From positions 1,426,001 through 1,490,000 of the forward strand of contig JAPVLO010000381.1 in assembly GCA_027257055.1 (NCBI GenBank): a DNA stretch of 64,000 nucleotides, in the 5' to 3' direction. The notes beneath the pieces are model-generated. The model saw nothing but the letters and a program-made list of their open reading frames with translations, was not told the DNA's origin and made no database searches. A program made the position numbers and the translations under genes. How positions within the stretch are numbered: position 1 is the stretch's first letter; every line of letters begins with the position of its first letter. This document shows, piece by piece, positions 1-11,105 of the stretch. This DNA comes from Cephalopachus bancanus. Taxonomy: Eukaryota; Chordata; Mammalia; Primates; Tarsiidae.

Positions 1-114
1 GTAGAGATGAGGTCTCGCTGCCCAGGCAGGTCTCGAACCCCTGGGCTCAGGCAATCCACTCACCTCAGCCTCCCAAAGGCGTGGGATTACAGGCTGAGCC
101 ACCGAACCCAGCTT
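1..114 (-). mobile_element. Alu (5' part, cut by window edge)
   Basis: Antisense Alu text (cctcagcctcccaaaggc, ggctgagccaccgaaccc). The linker reads tctcgctgcccaggc, the short form lacking the 'caagtt' block found in most copies here. Confidence 0.9.
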
Positions 115-135
115 GAACTAGTCCAATTTGATGCC

Positions 136-428
136 TTTTTTTTTTTGAGTTGGGGTCTCACTCTGTCACCCAGGCTGGAGGGCAGTGGCACGCTCCTGGC
201 CACTGCAGCCTCGACCTGCTGGGCTTCAGCGATCCTTCTGCCTCTCAGCCTTCCGAGTAGCTGGAACTACAGGCACGCGCTACCACGCCCGGCTAATCTT
301 TTAGTTATTGTAGAGACGAGGTCTCGCCAAGTTGCCCAGGCTGGCTCAAACCCACAGGCTCAGGCAATCCTCTCACCTTGGCCTCCCAAAGTGCTGGGGT
401 TATAGGCGTGAGCCACTGCACCTGGCCT
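136..428 (-). mobile_element. Alu, full length
   Basis: Poly-T then gagttggggtctcactctg, both arms present, ending cactgcacctggcc. It is flanked by a direct repeat tttgatgcctttt on both sides (target-site duplication). Confidence 0.93.
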
Positions 429-429
429 T

Positions 430-895
430 ATTTTGATGCCTTTTAGGGCTTCTGCTGTTTTTTATTTCACCACTTGCATATCAGCAAAACGTTTCCTTCT
501 GTGGCCTTTTTTCATCCGGGGAAACAAAAGAGAGTCTCTCTGAGTGAGTTCGGGTGAATGGCGGGGGGCATGCCATTTTGGGTCAAAAACTGCTGAACGT
601 TCCACACGGTGTGGGCAGGCACACTCGTCAATCCCCCACCACGAAGTGGGCAAATGTGTTGAAAGAATCTCCAAAAAAAATCGACTGAAGCTGAATGTAG
701 CTTTTCACAACAATGCTAGCTGGTAACCTGATGCCAGAGGGTCCCTAGAATACTCACCTAGCAGGGGAAGCCTGTCCTACAAGGGGCCCGCCCTCCAAAC
801 AAATAATTCCAGAATTTTGGGGTCCTCCCCTGGTATTCCTTGGAATTTCTGACCTCATAACTTCCACATTTTTCTTTTTCTTTTAAAAGATTTTA
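430..895. other. No gene seen; unique sequence
   Basis: Mixed-composition sequence between two Alus. Short open frames occur on both strands (60-70 codons) with no recognisable domain or splice context. I see no repeat family here. Confidence 0.5.
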
Positions 896-896
896 T

Positions 897-1172
897 CGGT
901 GGCTCAGCCTGTCATCCCGCGCCTTTGGGAGGCTGAGGTGAGTGGATGGCCTGAGCCCGCGGGTTCGAGACCCGCCTGGGCAGCGAGACCTCATCTCTAC
1001 AATAAATCAAAAATCAGCCGGGCGTGGAAGCGCGCGCCTGTAATTCCGGCTACTCGAAAGGCTGAGGTGGAAGGATCGCCAGAGCCTAGTGGGTCGAGGC
1101 TGCGGTGGCTGGGAGCGGCCACTGCACTTCAGTCTGGGCGATGGAGTGAAACTCCAACTCAAAAAAAAAAAA
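897..1172 (+). mobile_element. Alu, short-linker subtype
   Basis: Sense Alu starting ggtggctcagcctgtcatcc and ending in an A-run. It has the gcctgggcagcgagacc short linker of the subtype seen at seven places in the window. Confidence 0.93.
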
Positions 1173-1201
1173 TTTAGAATGCATAATGTGTGCATTCTAA
1201 A
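1173..1201. other. Small perfect hairpin
   Basis: An 11-bp inverted repeat (tttagaatgca / tgcattctaaa) with a 7-nt loop sits immediately after the Alu tail. It is AT-rich and may be coincidental. Confidence 0.5.
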
Positions 1202-1311
1202 TGTATATTGTGTGACTCAGACAAGCATATCAAGTTTAGAGGAGCAATTAACAAAAATTTTTTAAAATAAAAATATAAAAGGATAATTTGAATATCCCTC
1301 TGTAAAGTAGT

Positions 1312-1408
1312 AAACAGAATTTTTTTTTAAAGCAAGCTTTATTGAGAGGACAGAAAAGCTCCCAGAGCCAGAGGGGAACTGAGGGAATTGCCCAATAAAC
1401 AGAATTTT
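1312..1408 (-). mobile_element. Short retrocopy of an unidentified polyadenylated RNA
   Basis: Read on the minus strand, about 75 nt ends with tcaataaagcttgcttt and an A-run. A direct repeat aaacagaatttt lies on both sides (about 1312-1323 and 1397-1408), so this is an L1-type retrotransposition of an RNA 3' end containing an AATAAA signal. A related copy sits at 11929-12003. The source could be an LTR-driven transcript or a cellular mRNA; I cannot tell which. Confidence 0.6.
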
Positions 1409-1718
1409 AAAAATTAAAATTTCTGTATACCTAACCCTGAAATGCACCCCACATCTTTAAAATAAAAATAAATAAATTTAATCATCTTTTTGCCATGTAA
1501 ATTAATCTGATAGAATATCTAATACATTTATTACAAAGCATTTCTCATGTAAATTACATGATATGTAATAAAAGTGACTCATCAAAAAATTTTAGTGATA
1601 GCTGATGTTACTGAGTTAAAGCTAAGTGTAGCAAAGAATAAAACGATCTCACTCAAAATAGTCTCTTTTCCCTGTAATTCACATGAGTGACTGTAGAGTT
1701 TTTTAAAAATAGGAACCC
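1409..1718. other. AT-rich sequence, no gene seen
   Basis: AT-rich intergenic or intronic DNA with no open frame of note. It may be an ancient, unrecognisable repeat. Confidence 0.5.
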
Positions 1719-1719
1719 A

Positions 1720-2003
1720 GCCAGATGCGGTGGCTCACACCTGTGATCCCAGCACTTTGGGAGGCAGAGGCAAGAGGATTGCCTGAGCCAGGAGTTCAAG
1801 ACCACCTGGACAACTTAGAGAGACCTCGTCCCTACAATAAACAATAGTTTTTAAAAACTAGCTGGGCATGGTGGCACGTCCCTGTGGTTCCAGCTACTTG
1901 GAAGGATCACCTGAGCCCAGCAGGTCGAGGTTGCAGGGGCCGTGAGCGTGCCACTGCGCTCCAGCCTGGGCGACAGAGTGAGACTCCGGCTCAAAAACAA
2001 GAA
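1720..2003 (+). mobile_element. Alu, full length
   Basis: Sense Alu from agccagatgcggtggctcac to gactccggctcaaaaac. The linker carries 'caacttagagagacc', the long form, with several substitutions. Confidence 0.92.
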
Positions 2004-2087
2004 AATAAGAGCCCGAGGTGGTATCAGTCCAGTTGACATTTTCTCTTTGACAAGAACCTGGAAGACTAAAGATTAAGATAGTTTCCT

Positions 2088-2379
2088 GGCCGGGCTCGGT
2101 GGCTCAGCCTGTAATTCCAGCACTTTGGGAGGCTGAGCGAGAGAATTGCCTGAGCCCATGGGTTTGAGACCCGACCAGGCAACTTGGCGAGACCTCATCT
2201 CTACAATAAATCAAAAAAACTAGCCGGGCCATGGTAGCATGTGCCTGTAGTTCCGGCTACTCGGAAGGCTGAGGCAGAGGGATCGCCGGAGCCCAGCAGG
2301 TCGAGGCTGCAGTGGCCGGGAGCGTGCCACTGCCCTGCAACCTGGGTGACAGAGTGAGATTCCAACTCAAAAAAAAAAG
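2088..2379 (+). mobile_element. Alu, full length
   Basis: Sense Alu from ggccgggctcggtggctc to an A-run. The flanks agatagtttcct / agataatttcct look like the target-site duplication. Confidence 0.93.
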
Positions 2380-2747
2380 ATAATTTCCTTGCTTTCCTTA
2401 ACGCTCTTATGCAAAGATGATGATATGCGTAAGTTCTTTTCCCTCTCCGGAACTTCTAAAGCTATTCCCAAGCAGACTTCCGCACGTCTCCAGTGTACAC
2501 CACCTGTCTCTTTCTCCCTTTTTCAAAGTGTTACAATTATCGTGTAACAGGAGCTGTCAGAACTTTATTCCCCAAGGATCCTTTCTTTAGATAAATGAAA
2601 AGGAGTTGTATATATGGGTATATGTAGTTGTAGGAATGGGACAGGGTGAGGGAAGGGGTAGATGTTCCAAGCGGTCATGGAGAAGGTGACATCTCGGAGG
2701 AAATGTGATCAGGGAAGACGGCTAGAGATTTCAAAGTCAGATTCTTT
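2380..2747. other. Unique sequence, no gene seen
   Basis: Ordinary-composition DNA between two Alus. I see no conserved domain, splice-framed exon or repeat. Confidence 0.45.
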
Positions 2748-3039
2748 TTGGTTTTTGGTTTTTTTTGAGTTGGAGTCTCACTCGGTCACCCACACCGGAG
2801 TGCAGTGGCCGCTCCCGGCCACCGCAGCCTCGCCTGCTGGGCTCCAGCGATCCTTCCGCCTCAGCCTTCCGAGTAGCCGGAACTACAGGCGCGCGCTACC
2901 ACGCCCGGCTGATTTTTTGATTTATTGTAGAGATGGGGTCTCGCGGCCCAGGCGGGTCTCGAACCCGCGGGCTCAGGCAATCCACTCACCTCAGGCTCCC
3001 AAAGGCGCGGGATTACAGGCTGAGCCACCGAGCCCGGCC
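2748..3039 (-). mobile_element. Alu, short-linker subtype, young-looking
   Basis: Antisense Alu with many intact CpGs (gcgcgctaccacgcccggc). It is flanked by a perfect 15-bp duplication aaagtcagattcttt (about 2733-2747 and 3040-3054). Confidence 0.95.
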
Positions 3040-3054
3040 AAAGTCAGATTCTTT

Positions 3055-3740
3055 AGGAGAATGGAGGAAGGTTGATTCGGAAGTTCAGGAGGGAGGGGGC
3101 GTCTTAAAGCAAAGAAGAATTCAAAATAGCCTGACTAAGGTTCTGTGGCCCCTGCAACAAAGAAAGTGTGGGGAAAGACGGCAGCCTCACTCAGGCTGCA
3201 GATGGCTCCCACAGCCCGCTGGCATGTGCCGACGGTTGACGCCTGTACTAGGGGTACCGAGTTTGGGGTTTACACACTAAGTGTATACTCAGCAGGAACT
3301 TCCAGGAAATCACAGGGACGGCCAAGAAAAAGTCCATACTGGAGTATTATTTAGACAAAAAAAAAAATCCTGCCAAAAAAGTTAAAGAGGCCTTTTTAGA
3401 AAACAAAAGTTCACGGAAATGCAACAGATAGAATTTATGTAGCACTCATCATTTACAACTAATATATTTTATAACATTTCGTAAAACTTTTATTTGCAAC
3501 TCGATTTCAATCAGTCCGTAGCGCTCCAATTACTGACAGCTAGTAAGAAGCTACAGAATACAGTTAAAACTTTGGCTATCCAGAATTCCTGAAGAATGCA
3601 TCCCTCTGAAAAACCAACTTCTATTTGGATGAAAACATTTAAAATATAATACGTAGTCCTGACTTCTGAAGTAGAAGACACTGTCAAATTAACACGGACA
3701 GGTCACTCCAGGTCATCATGACAAACATCAGTTGTTATGC
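3055..3740. other. Unique sequence, no gene seen
   Basis: Contains 60-115-codon open frames in overlapping frames, partly running out of the neighbouring Alu. There is no recognisable protein. Confidence 0.45.
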
Positions 3741-3744
3741 CAAA

Positions 3745-4280
3745 CAGATTAGTTAAGACTCTGGAGTCAGGCAGACTTGGGTTTAAGAACCTAGCCTAAA
3801 CTGGGCGTGGTGGCTCACCCCTGTCATCCCAGCAATTTGGGAGGCAGAGGCAAGAGGATTGCCTGAGCCCACGGTTCGGGACCAGCCTGGGCAACATGGC
3901 GAGACCTCGTCACTACAATAAATCAAAAAATTAGCCGGGCATGGTGGCACGTGCCTGTAATTCCAGTCACTTGGAAGGCTGAAGTGGAAGGATGGCCTGA
4001 GGCAGGTTGAGGCAGCAGTGGCCGTGAGTGTGCTGCTGTTCTCCAGCCTGGGCGACAGAGTGAGACTGAGACTCAAAAACAAGAAAAAAACACAAGCCAA
4101 AAAACAAAGAACCTAGCCCAAATTTTTATTTATGTGACGTCAAGAAAGCTAGTTTCATTGTCTGTAAAATGGAAATAATGGTACCCACCTCGCAGGTCGT
4201 TGTGAGGTTTATAAGAAATAATATGTTTAGTGTGTTCACATAACATTTAGAACTAAGTAAAGCTTAACTAGTCTTAGTAC
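3745..4280 (+). mobile_element. MIR SINE, split by an Alu
   Basis: The left piece has gactctggagtcaggcagac and the right piece (from about 4130) has ctgtaaaatggaaataatgg and gttgtgaggtttataagaaa. These match the order of the ancient tRNA-derived MIR element. The Alu at 3797-4083 interrupts it. Confidence 0.8.
3797..4083 (+). mobile_element. Alu inserted in MIR
   Basis: Sense Alu from aactgggcgtggtggctcac to gactcaaaaacaag, with an older 'caacatggcgagacc' linker. Confidence 0.9.
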
Positions 4281-4371
4281 TATTCGTATTAGGATTTGTG
4301 TTAGTATTGGCACAATTATTTTACACGAGGGCATTTAGTAGCATCCTTCCCTCAGCCACATCAGAATTCCG

Positions 4372-4663
4372 GCCAGCTGTGGTGTCTCATACCTGTAATC
4401 CCAGCACTCTGGGAAGCTGAGGCGGGAGGACTGCTTGAGCCCAGGAGTTTGAGAACAGCCCAGGCAACATATTGAGACATCGTCTCTACAAGAAAATAAA
4501 AAAATTAGCCAGATGTGGTAGTATGTGCCTATAGTCCCAGCTACTCGGGAGGTCGAGATGGGATCACTTGAGCCCAGGATGTCGAGGCTACAGTGAGCCA
4601 TCATTATGCCACTGCACTTCCAGCCTAGGTGACAAAGTGAGACCCTGACTCAAAAAAAAAAGA
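4372..4663 (+). mobile_element. Older Alu (J-like)
   Basis: Sense Alu with gcttgagcccaggagtttga and cagtgagccatcattatgcc. These differ from the lineage-specific copies and resemble the oldest Alu type. The next Alu is inserted at its tail. Confidence 0.88.
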
Positions 4664-4667
4664 AATC

Positions 4668-4956
4668 AAGCCAGGCTCGGTGGCTCAGCCTGTGATCCCG
4701 TGCCTTTGAAAGGCTGAGGTGAGTGGATTGCCTGAGCCCGCGGGTTCGAGACCCGCCTGGGCAGCGAGACCTCATCTCTACAATAAAATCAAAAAATCAG
4801 CCGGGTGTGGTAGCGCGTGCCTGTAATTCCGGCTACTCGAAAGGCTGAGGCGGAAGGATCGCCGGAGCCCAGCAGGTCGAGGCTGCGGTGGCCGGGAGTG
4901 GCCACTGCACTCCAGTCTGGGCGACAGAGTGAGACTCCAACTCAAAAAAAAAAAGA
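4668..4956 (+). mobile_element. Alu, short-linker subtype, inserted at another Alu's tail
   Basis: Sense Alu with gcctgggcagcgagacc. It is bounded by agaaatca repeats. The outer sequence atcagaattc occurs before the previous Alu (about 4360) and after this one (about 4958), so this copy landed in the older copy's A-tail. Confidence 0.92.
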
Positions 4957-4983
4957 AATCAGAATTCTATATTCTAAAATCTT

Positions 4984-5122
4984 AGGCCAAGCGCAGCGGC
5001 TCATATCTGTAATCCCAGCACTTTGGGAGGCAAGGCAGGAGGACTGCCCGAGGCCAGGAGTTCGAGATCAGCCTGGGCAGCATAGTAAGACCTCATCTCT
5101 ACCAAAAAACATAAAATAAAAT
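4984..5122 (+). mobile_element. Alu left monomer (FLAM-like or truncated)
   Basis: About 135 nt from ggccaagcgcagcggctcat to the mid A-rich stretch. The right arm is absent. It ends next to the TA target of the DNA transposon starting at 5129. Confidence 0.8.
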
Positions 5123-5656
5123 CCTGTACAGTCGTGGCTGCATGACGACTTTTTGGTCAACAATGGAGTGATGTATGACTGCCGATAAGATTATAATGGA
5201 GAGGACAAATTCCTCTCCTAGTGCGGTCATAGCTGTCATACACTCACAACGCAATGCGTGATTCACATGTTTGTGGTGATGCTGGTGTGAAGAGAGCTGC
5301 TGCACTGCCCGTCCTATAAAGTAGAGCACAGACAATTTTGTAGAGTAAGCAATATTTGATAATGCGAATGAACGATGCTGTTTATGTATTTACTATACTT
5401 TCTGATTATTTTTTAGAGTGTACTCCTGCTTATTTAAAAAATGTCAACTGTAACACAGCCTCAGGCAGGGCATTCCGGAGGGATTCCAGAAGAAGGCGTT
5501 GTCATCACAGGAGATGGCCGTGTGTGCTGTTGCCCCTGGAGACCTTCCAGTGGGATAAGATGATCCTGACCCAGTGGAGGCCTAGGCTCACTTGTGTGCT
5601 TGTGTCTTTAACAAAGATGTTTAAAAAGTAAAGAAATAATACATTTTAAATAGATA

Positions 5657-5955
5657 GGTCAGGGTCGGTGGCTCAGCCTGTCATCCCAGCACTTTGGGAG
5701 GCCGAGGTGAGTGGACTGCCTGAGCCCGCAGGTTCGAGACCAGCCTGGGCAGCTTGGTGAGAACTCATCTCTTCAATTAAAAAAAAAAAAAAAATTAGCC
5801 GGGTGTGGTAGTGTGCGCCTGTAGATCTGGCTACTTAGAAGGCTGAGGCGGAAGGATCGCCGGAGCCCAGCAGGTCAACGCTGGGGTGGCCATGAGTGTG
5901 TCACTGTGCTCCAGCCTGGGCGACAGAGTAAGACAGCAACTCAAAAAATAAAAAA
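5657..5955 (+). mobile_element. Alu inserted in the Tigger-like element
   Basis: Sense Alu from cagggtcggtggctcagcct to acagcaactcaaaaa. Its second arm has several CpG decays. Confidence 0.92.
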
Positions 5956-6104
5956 AGATAAAAGCTTATAGGATAAACTTAAAGAAAAAGCTTATAGAAT
6001 AAGGATGTGAAGAAAGAAAATGTGTTTGTACAACTGTACAACATGTTTGTGTTTTAAGCTAAGTGTGATTACTAAAGAGTCAAAAGGTTTTTAAAAATTA
6101 AAGT

Positions 6105-6385
6105 TCAGCAGTGACTCCAACCTGTCATCCCAGCACTTTGGGAGGCCGAGGCAAGAGGATTGCCTGAGCCAGCAGGTTTGAGACTAGCCCGGGGAACTTG
6201 GTGAGACCTCATCTCTACAATAAACTAAAAAATTGGCCGGGCATGGTGGCTGTAGTTCCAGCTACTCGGAAGGCTGAGGCAGAAGGACCGCTGGAGCCCA
6301 GCAGGTTGAGGCCGCGGTGGCCGGGAGCAGCCACTGCACTCCAGGCTGGGCGACGGAGTGGGACTCTAACTCAGAAAAATAAATT
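6105..6385 (+). mobile_element. Alu inserted in the Tigger-like element (5' end ragged)
   Basis: Sense Alu whose first bases are replaced or diverged (cagcagtgactccaacctg), then regular to actctaactcagaaaaat. The flanking attaaagttca (about 6098-6108) and attaaagttca (about 6383) suggest the target duplication. Confidence 0.88.
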
Positions 6386-6876
6386 AAAGTTCATAAAGTA
6401 AAAAGATTACCATAAGCTGAGGTCAAATTATTAAAGAAAGAACATTTGCTTTTAATAGATTTAATGTCCGGTGTTCATGAAGTCTACGTCGTGCGCGGTG
6501 GTGTCCGCGGCTTTCACCTTCCCTCACTGACTCACCAAAGCAATTTCCACCCTGCAAGCTCCGCTCACGTGAGTGCCCCGGACAGGTGGACCTTTTAAAA
6601 TCTTTCACACTACATGTTTACTGCCCCTTTTCTACGTTTAGATCTGTTTAGAGACACACATTCTTCCCACTGTGTTACAGTTGCCTACAGCATTCACTAG
6701 TCACGTGGTGCACAGCTGTGTAGCCGGGAACAGCAGGCTGCCCCACCCAGCCCAGGTGTGAGTAGGGATGCCAGCCAAGTGTGTGTAAACCACTCCATGA
6801 GGTTCACACGAAGACGAAATCGCCTGATGACTCGTTTCTCAGAGCGTGTCCCCGTGGTTAAACGACAAATGACAGT

Positions 6877-7407
6877 GCTTCTTGTCTCGTCTGGTTTCTC
6901 TCGGTCTCCTTTTTCGCACAGGTGAAGCCGCCCGGCCTTCCCACGGTGAGGGCCCAACGGCGTCTGGGAAGAAGGCCCTTGGGGTGAACCCCCCTCACTG
7001 CTTCTCAGCACCCTTACCTCTCTGGTGCTTCTCCAGAGCCAGTCCTCAGTTGCAATTCCTGCGGGAAGAGCTTCCTGGTCTGTACCATCCCTGACACCGA
7101 TTCCTCCACAGGGAACCCTCCTTCCCCTCACCACCTCTTCACCCACCTGGGGAAAGAACCTTGCCTGGGGATGTCACTGCCCTCCTCACTTTTTTCTGAG
7201 CCCGCTGGCCATGTGCCCTGCTTCCAAGGGCTGATTTCCTTGGAGTCCAGCCTCCTTGCCTGGGGCCTGGGGACAGACCTGTGGTGAGGTGTCCCTCCTC
7301 CCTGTCCTGTGGTAGTGGTCTGCTCAAGTAATCTATCCAGACCACCAGCATCTCAGTGGTCAGCCAACCCAGATTTTAAGGACCATGCATAGAGCGGCAG
7401 GAATTAG
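6877..7407. other. Moderately GC-rich unique sequence
   Basis: No repeat recognised. Overlapping open frames on both strands (the longest, 149 codons on the minus strand at 6697-7146, begins in the transposon end) show no domain. I would not call a gene. Confidence 0.45.
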
Positions 7408-7690
7408 TCAAGGCTGGGCACCAGGGCCTGTAATCCCAGCGCTTTGAGAGGCAGAGGCAGGAGCATTGCTTGAGCCTAGGAGTCCAAGACCAGCGTAGGC
7501 AACCTGGCGACCTCATCTCTACAAAAAAAGAAAATCAAAAAACTAACCAGGCATGGTGGCACATGCCTGTAGTCCCAGCTACTTGAGAGGCTGAGGCAAA
7601 AGGATCGCCTGAGCCCAGGAGTTGGAGGCGGCAGTAAACCGTGATTGTGCCACTGCACTCCAGCCTGGGCCGCAGTGTGAGACTCCACCT
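7408..7690 (+). mobile_element. Alu
   Basis: Sense Alu from ggctgggcaccagggcctgt to gactccacctccaaaa. The linker is damaged (caacctggcgacctc). Confidence 0.88.
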
Positions 7691-7881
7691 CCAAAACCCT
7701 CCAAAACTAGAATGCTGCAACCCCACCAAAATCCACCTCCTGCCTAACTGTACTCGCCGTTCTTTCCTGACCAACACAGCAGCCACGTGTTTGCCTCCAT
7801 GTCTTCCTTCAAGCTCTTGCAACGATTTATAAAATATATGTACGGGCATAGTGGAGCTTACTTTGTTTAAAAAATAGAATT

Positions 7882-8145
7882 CGGGCTTGGTGGCTCAGCC
7901 TGTAATCCCACGTCTTGGGAGGCTGAGGTGAGTGGATTGCCTGAGCCCGCGGGTTCGAGACCCGCCTCATCTCCACGATAAATCAAAATGAGCCGGGTGT
8001 GGTAGCACGTGCCTGTAGTTCTAGCTACTTGGAAGGCTGAGGCGGAAGGATCTCCGGAGCCCAGCAGGTCGAGGCTGCGGTGGCCGGGAGCAGCCACTGC
8101 ACTCCAGTCTGGGTGACAGAGTGAGACTCCAACTCAAAAAGAAAA
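7882..8145 (+). mobile_element. Alu with a linker deletion
   Basis: Sense Alu, gagacccgcctcatctcc. The whole block between 'cgcct' and 'catctc' is missing, a larger deletion than in the short-linker subtype. It is flanked by aaaatagaattc / aaatagaattct. Confidence 0.9.
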
Positions 8146-8149
8146 AAAT

Positions 8150-9110
8150 AGAATTCTATCTTGTATATTTCTCTGCATCTGGTTTTTTCCCTCTGAAAAT
8201 ATGTTGTGCGAACACTTCTGGCCAACTGGCATAGAGCTGATGTATTGTATTCTCTCCGATGGCGGCAAGATGACTGTATCCCACCATTCTCCTGCTCATA
8301 ACCATTCACTACTCTGCTTTTTGCTACAGAAAACAAAGCTGCTGTGAACAATCTTGCATCCACATCCTTATGCAGAGAACGGATTCCCCCAGGGTGGAAT
8401 TTCTGGGTGAAAGGGAACACACATTTCCAAAGGATGTTGCCGGGTTTCATACCACAGAAACAGAACAGTTTAGATCTCTATCATCAAAGCTTGGAGATGC
8501 CTATTCCATATCCTCAAATCCTCTTGCTGGCTGTCACGTATTTCGATTATCATTTTGGTAGTATGATTTCTGATTACTATTTTAAGCTACATTTTTCCCG
8601 ACTGCAGGCAAAGTAACCTCTTTTTTATTTGTTTATTTGTCGTTTGGGTTTTCTCTTATTTGAATTGGTTAGTCTTTATCTTACTAGTTTAATAAGAGCT
8701 CTTTGTATGTTGAAAATATTAACCACTTGCCCGAAATTGGCATTAGTAGTATTTTTTCTCAATTAGTAATTAGTCCTTGTCCGGGCTTGGTGGCTCAGCC
8801 TGTCATCCCAGCACTTTGGGAGGCTGAGGCGAGTGGATTGCTTGAGCCCGCGGGTTTGAGACCAACCCAGGCAACTCGGTGAGACCTCGTCTCTATAATA
8901 AAATCAAAAACTAGCCGGGCATGGTAGCGCACGCCTGTGCTTCTGGCTACTCGAAAGGCTGAGGCAGAAGGATCGCTGGAGCCCGGGAGGTCGATGCTGG
9001 GGTGGCCGTGAGCGTGCATGCCACTGCACTCCAGTCTGGACGAAGGAGTGAGACTCCAACTCAAAAAAAAAAAGAGTAATTAGTCCTTTCACTTTTTCTA
9101 TAATGTTTTA
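8150..9110 (-). mobile_element. Old L1 (L1M-type) remnant, antisense
   Basis: On the plus strand it reads aaacaaagctgctgtgaaca, gtggaatttctgggtgaaag and agagctctttgtatgttgaa. These are the antisense of the L1 ORF2 C-terminal and 3' regions. It is interrupted by the Alu at 8780-9075 and is heavily decayed. Confidence 0.7.
8780..9075 (+). mobile_element. Alu inserted in the old L1
   Basis: Sense Alu from gtccgggcttggtggctcag to an A-run. The L1 text agtaattagtcc appears on both sides as the target duplication. Confidence 0.93.
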
Positions 9111-9119
9111 ACTTCTTAA

Positions 9120-9480
9120 ATTTTGAAAAAAATGTCAAACTTACCCAACAGCTGCAAGTACAATATAAAGAACTTCCATTTCCCGGAACATCTGAGAGTC
9201 ATTTGCCAGCTTGATGCCCTACCATGTCACATTCTCCTACATAACTGCAGTTCGACCAGCAAAGTTGAGACTTCGACATTCATGTATTACCATTGGAAAA
9301 AGTTGCCAGTAGTAATAACAGTAATAAACCCCAATAATATTCTGTAGGGCAAAAAGCCAGCTGCTTCAGAAGCACACATTGCATTTTGCAGCCATTTTTC
9401 TTCAGTCTTCTCTAACTTGAAAATCATTTCTGATTCTTGAATTCTTTGGACATTTATAGGCAAGATTTTTGTTTTATTTT
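9120..9480. other. Probably ancient LINE-derived sequence
   Basis: Stretches such as tgtcacattctcctacataa resemble very old mammalian LINE debris, but the match is from memory and weak. There is no gene. Confidence 0.35.
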
Positions 9481-9489
9481 GTTTGTTTG

Positions 9490-9778
9490 TTTGTTTTGAG
9501 TTGGAGTCTCACTCTGTCGCCCAGACTGGAGTGCAGTGGCCGCTCCCGGCCACCGCAGCCTCGACCTGCTGGGCTCCGGCGATCCTTCTGTCTCAGTTTT
9601 CCAAGTAGCTGGAACTACAAGCGTGCGCTACCACACCCAGCTAGTTTTTGATTTTATTGTAGAGACGAGGTCTCGCCAAGTTGCCCTGGCGGGTCTTGAA
9701 CCCGCGGGCTCAGGCCATCCACTCGCCTCGGCCTCCCCAGGTGCTGGGATGACAGGCTGAGCCACCGAGCCCAGCCAA
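9490..9778 (-). mobile_element. Alu, full length
   Basis: Antisense Alu after a (GTTT)n run. The aagattttt repeats on each side show that it inserted at the T-run of the adjacent older Alu. Confidence 0.93.
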
Positions 9779-9784
9779 GATTTT

Positions 9785-10076
9785 TATTTTTTTTAAGAGA
9801 CAGAGTCTCACTGTGTTGTCCAGACTACAGTGCAGTGCATGGTCGCAGCTCACTGCAGCCTTCAACTCCTGGGCTCCAGCGCTCCTCCCGCCTCAGCTCC
9901 CTGAATACCTAGGACTACAAGCACGCACCACCGTGCCTGGCCAAATTTGGTATTGTTACTTTTTGCAGACTGGGTCTTGCCATGTTACCCAGGCTGGTCA
10001 CAAACTCCTAGCCTCAAGCAATCCTCCCATCTCAGCCTCCCAAAGTGCCGGGATTACATACCCAGCCAAGCCAGAC
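9785..10076 (-). mobile_element. Older Alu (J-like)
   Basis: Antisense Alu with taagagacagagtctcactg and ctcactgcagccttcaactc, the older type. Its tail was hit by the Alu at 9490-9778. Confidence 0.88.
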
Positions 10077-11105
10077 TTCTGGTAGAATTTGGGCGTAAAA
10101 ACGTTCCTCACTATCAGATTCAAGTTATGTACCTTTGGGAAAAAAATTCACAGAAGAGATGCTGTGTTCCTCTCATGGCACCTGTCAGGGAGCACATACT
10201 TTGGCTTTGCTGCTGTCCTATTTGATAACTTATTTAAGATGGTGTCTTTTCGTCTTCTCCTTGGTAAAGTCATGCTCTGTCTCTCTAGTACTTTCTTGGG
10301 AAGTACTTTGAGATGCAGGAAAAAGTATCTTACTTATCAGACTTTTGATTTATTCTGTGTTTATGTATGTCGGTATGTAGCCCTGGTTTTTAAGTCCATT
10401 CAGGGGTTATACATGTCACTATCATTAATTATTTGGTGCTTAATTTCTCCCCTTCTGACAAAGGAACATGAGAACTGGAAACACAGTTTAACAACAGGCT
10501 CATTCAGCTGGCCGGGCTTAATAGGGTACAGCCAGGAAACAGCTTTGTTTTCTCCCACTCTGGCCTCAACATTTTCTGTCAGAAACATTTCCTTGCCCTT
10601 GGTGACATTTCCGGTAGATCCCACAGGCTTCAGCTGCCGTTTTGATGCTAACAACAGTCCCTTTTTTAGATTATGTGACGCCCTCAGATCTCACCTAGAA
10701 CCTCGGTATCCCAGCCAACGCGAAGCTTGTCCTCTCCTCCCGCTCAGGCCAGACCCACGGCTTTGGGGCTGGGGGTGAGGGGTCCTGCCCGCTCCGGTTC
10801 CCACTGCCCCCAAGGCTCCTCCAGAGCTGGGGAGGGGTATGGAGGGAAAGGACACGGCGGCACTTTTTGTGCCTTTCTTTCTTTCGCCCATCACATGCCC
10901 TCTCTATGTGGCATCTTCAACGTCCAGTTACCTCCGTGTGCTGAGTCTTTGGAGAGTTCCCGGGACTCTATGTCTTGCCGAGTTTTTCGTAAGAATCAGC
11001 TCTCAGACGTGCTTATTCTTTCGACTTTGTCTTTTGTTGATTCATTTTCATCTTTATTCTCTTTTCAACTTCTTGTTTGGTTCATTTTAGTATTCTGGTT
11101 CTATT
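10077..11105. other. No gene assigned; possible ancient LINE plus unique DNA
   Basis: The left part (10200-10330: atttaagatggtgtct, gggaagtactttgagatgca) resembles very old LINE sequence. The right part is moderately GC-rich and unique. A 229-codon plus-strand frame (10089-10778) runs through it but shows no domain, and its composition matches the surroundings. Confidence 0.4.

Larger units (their letters stand above)
5129..6876 (+). mobile_element. Tigger-like (pogo/Tc-mariner) DNA transposon, split by two Alus
   Basis: The left end cagtcgtggctgcatgacga follows a TA dinucleotide. The right end near 6790-6876 has acgaagacgaaatcgcctga and cccgtggttaaacgacaaat, matching from memory the two termini of a common mammalian Tigger-family non-autonomous element. 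An internal 91-codon frame at 5356-5631 is a remnant without a recognisable catalytic core. Alus sit at 5657-5955 and 6105-6385. I am unsure of the exact subfamily. Confidence 0.7.

Noticed and set aside
10089..10778. 229-codon plus-strand open frame
   Set aside because: No domain or homology is recognisable, and part of it overlaps old LINE-like sequence.
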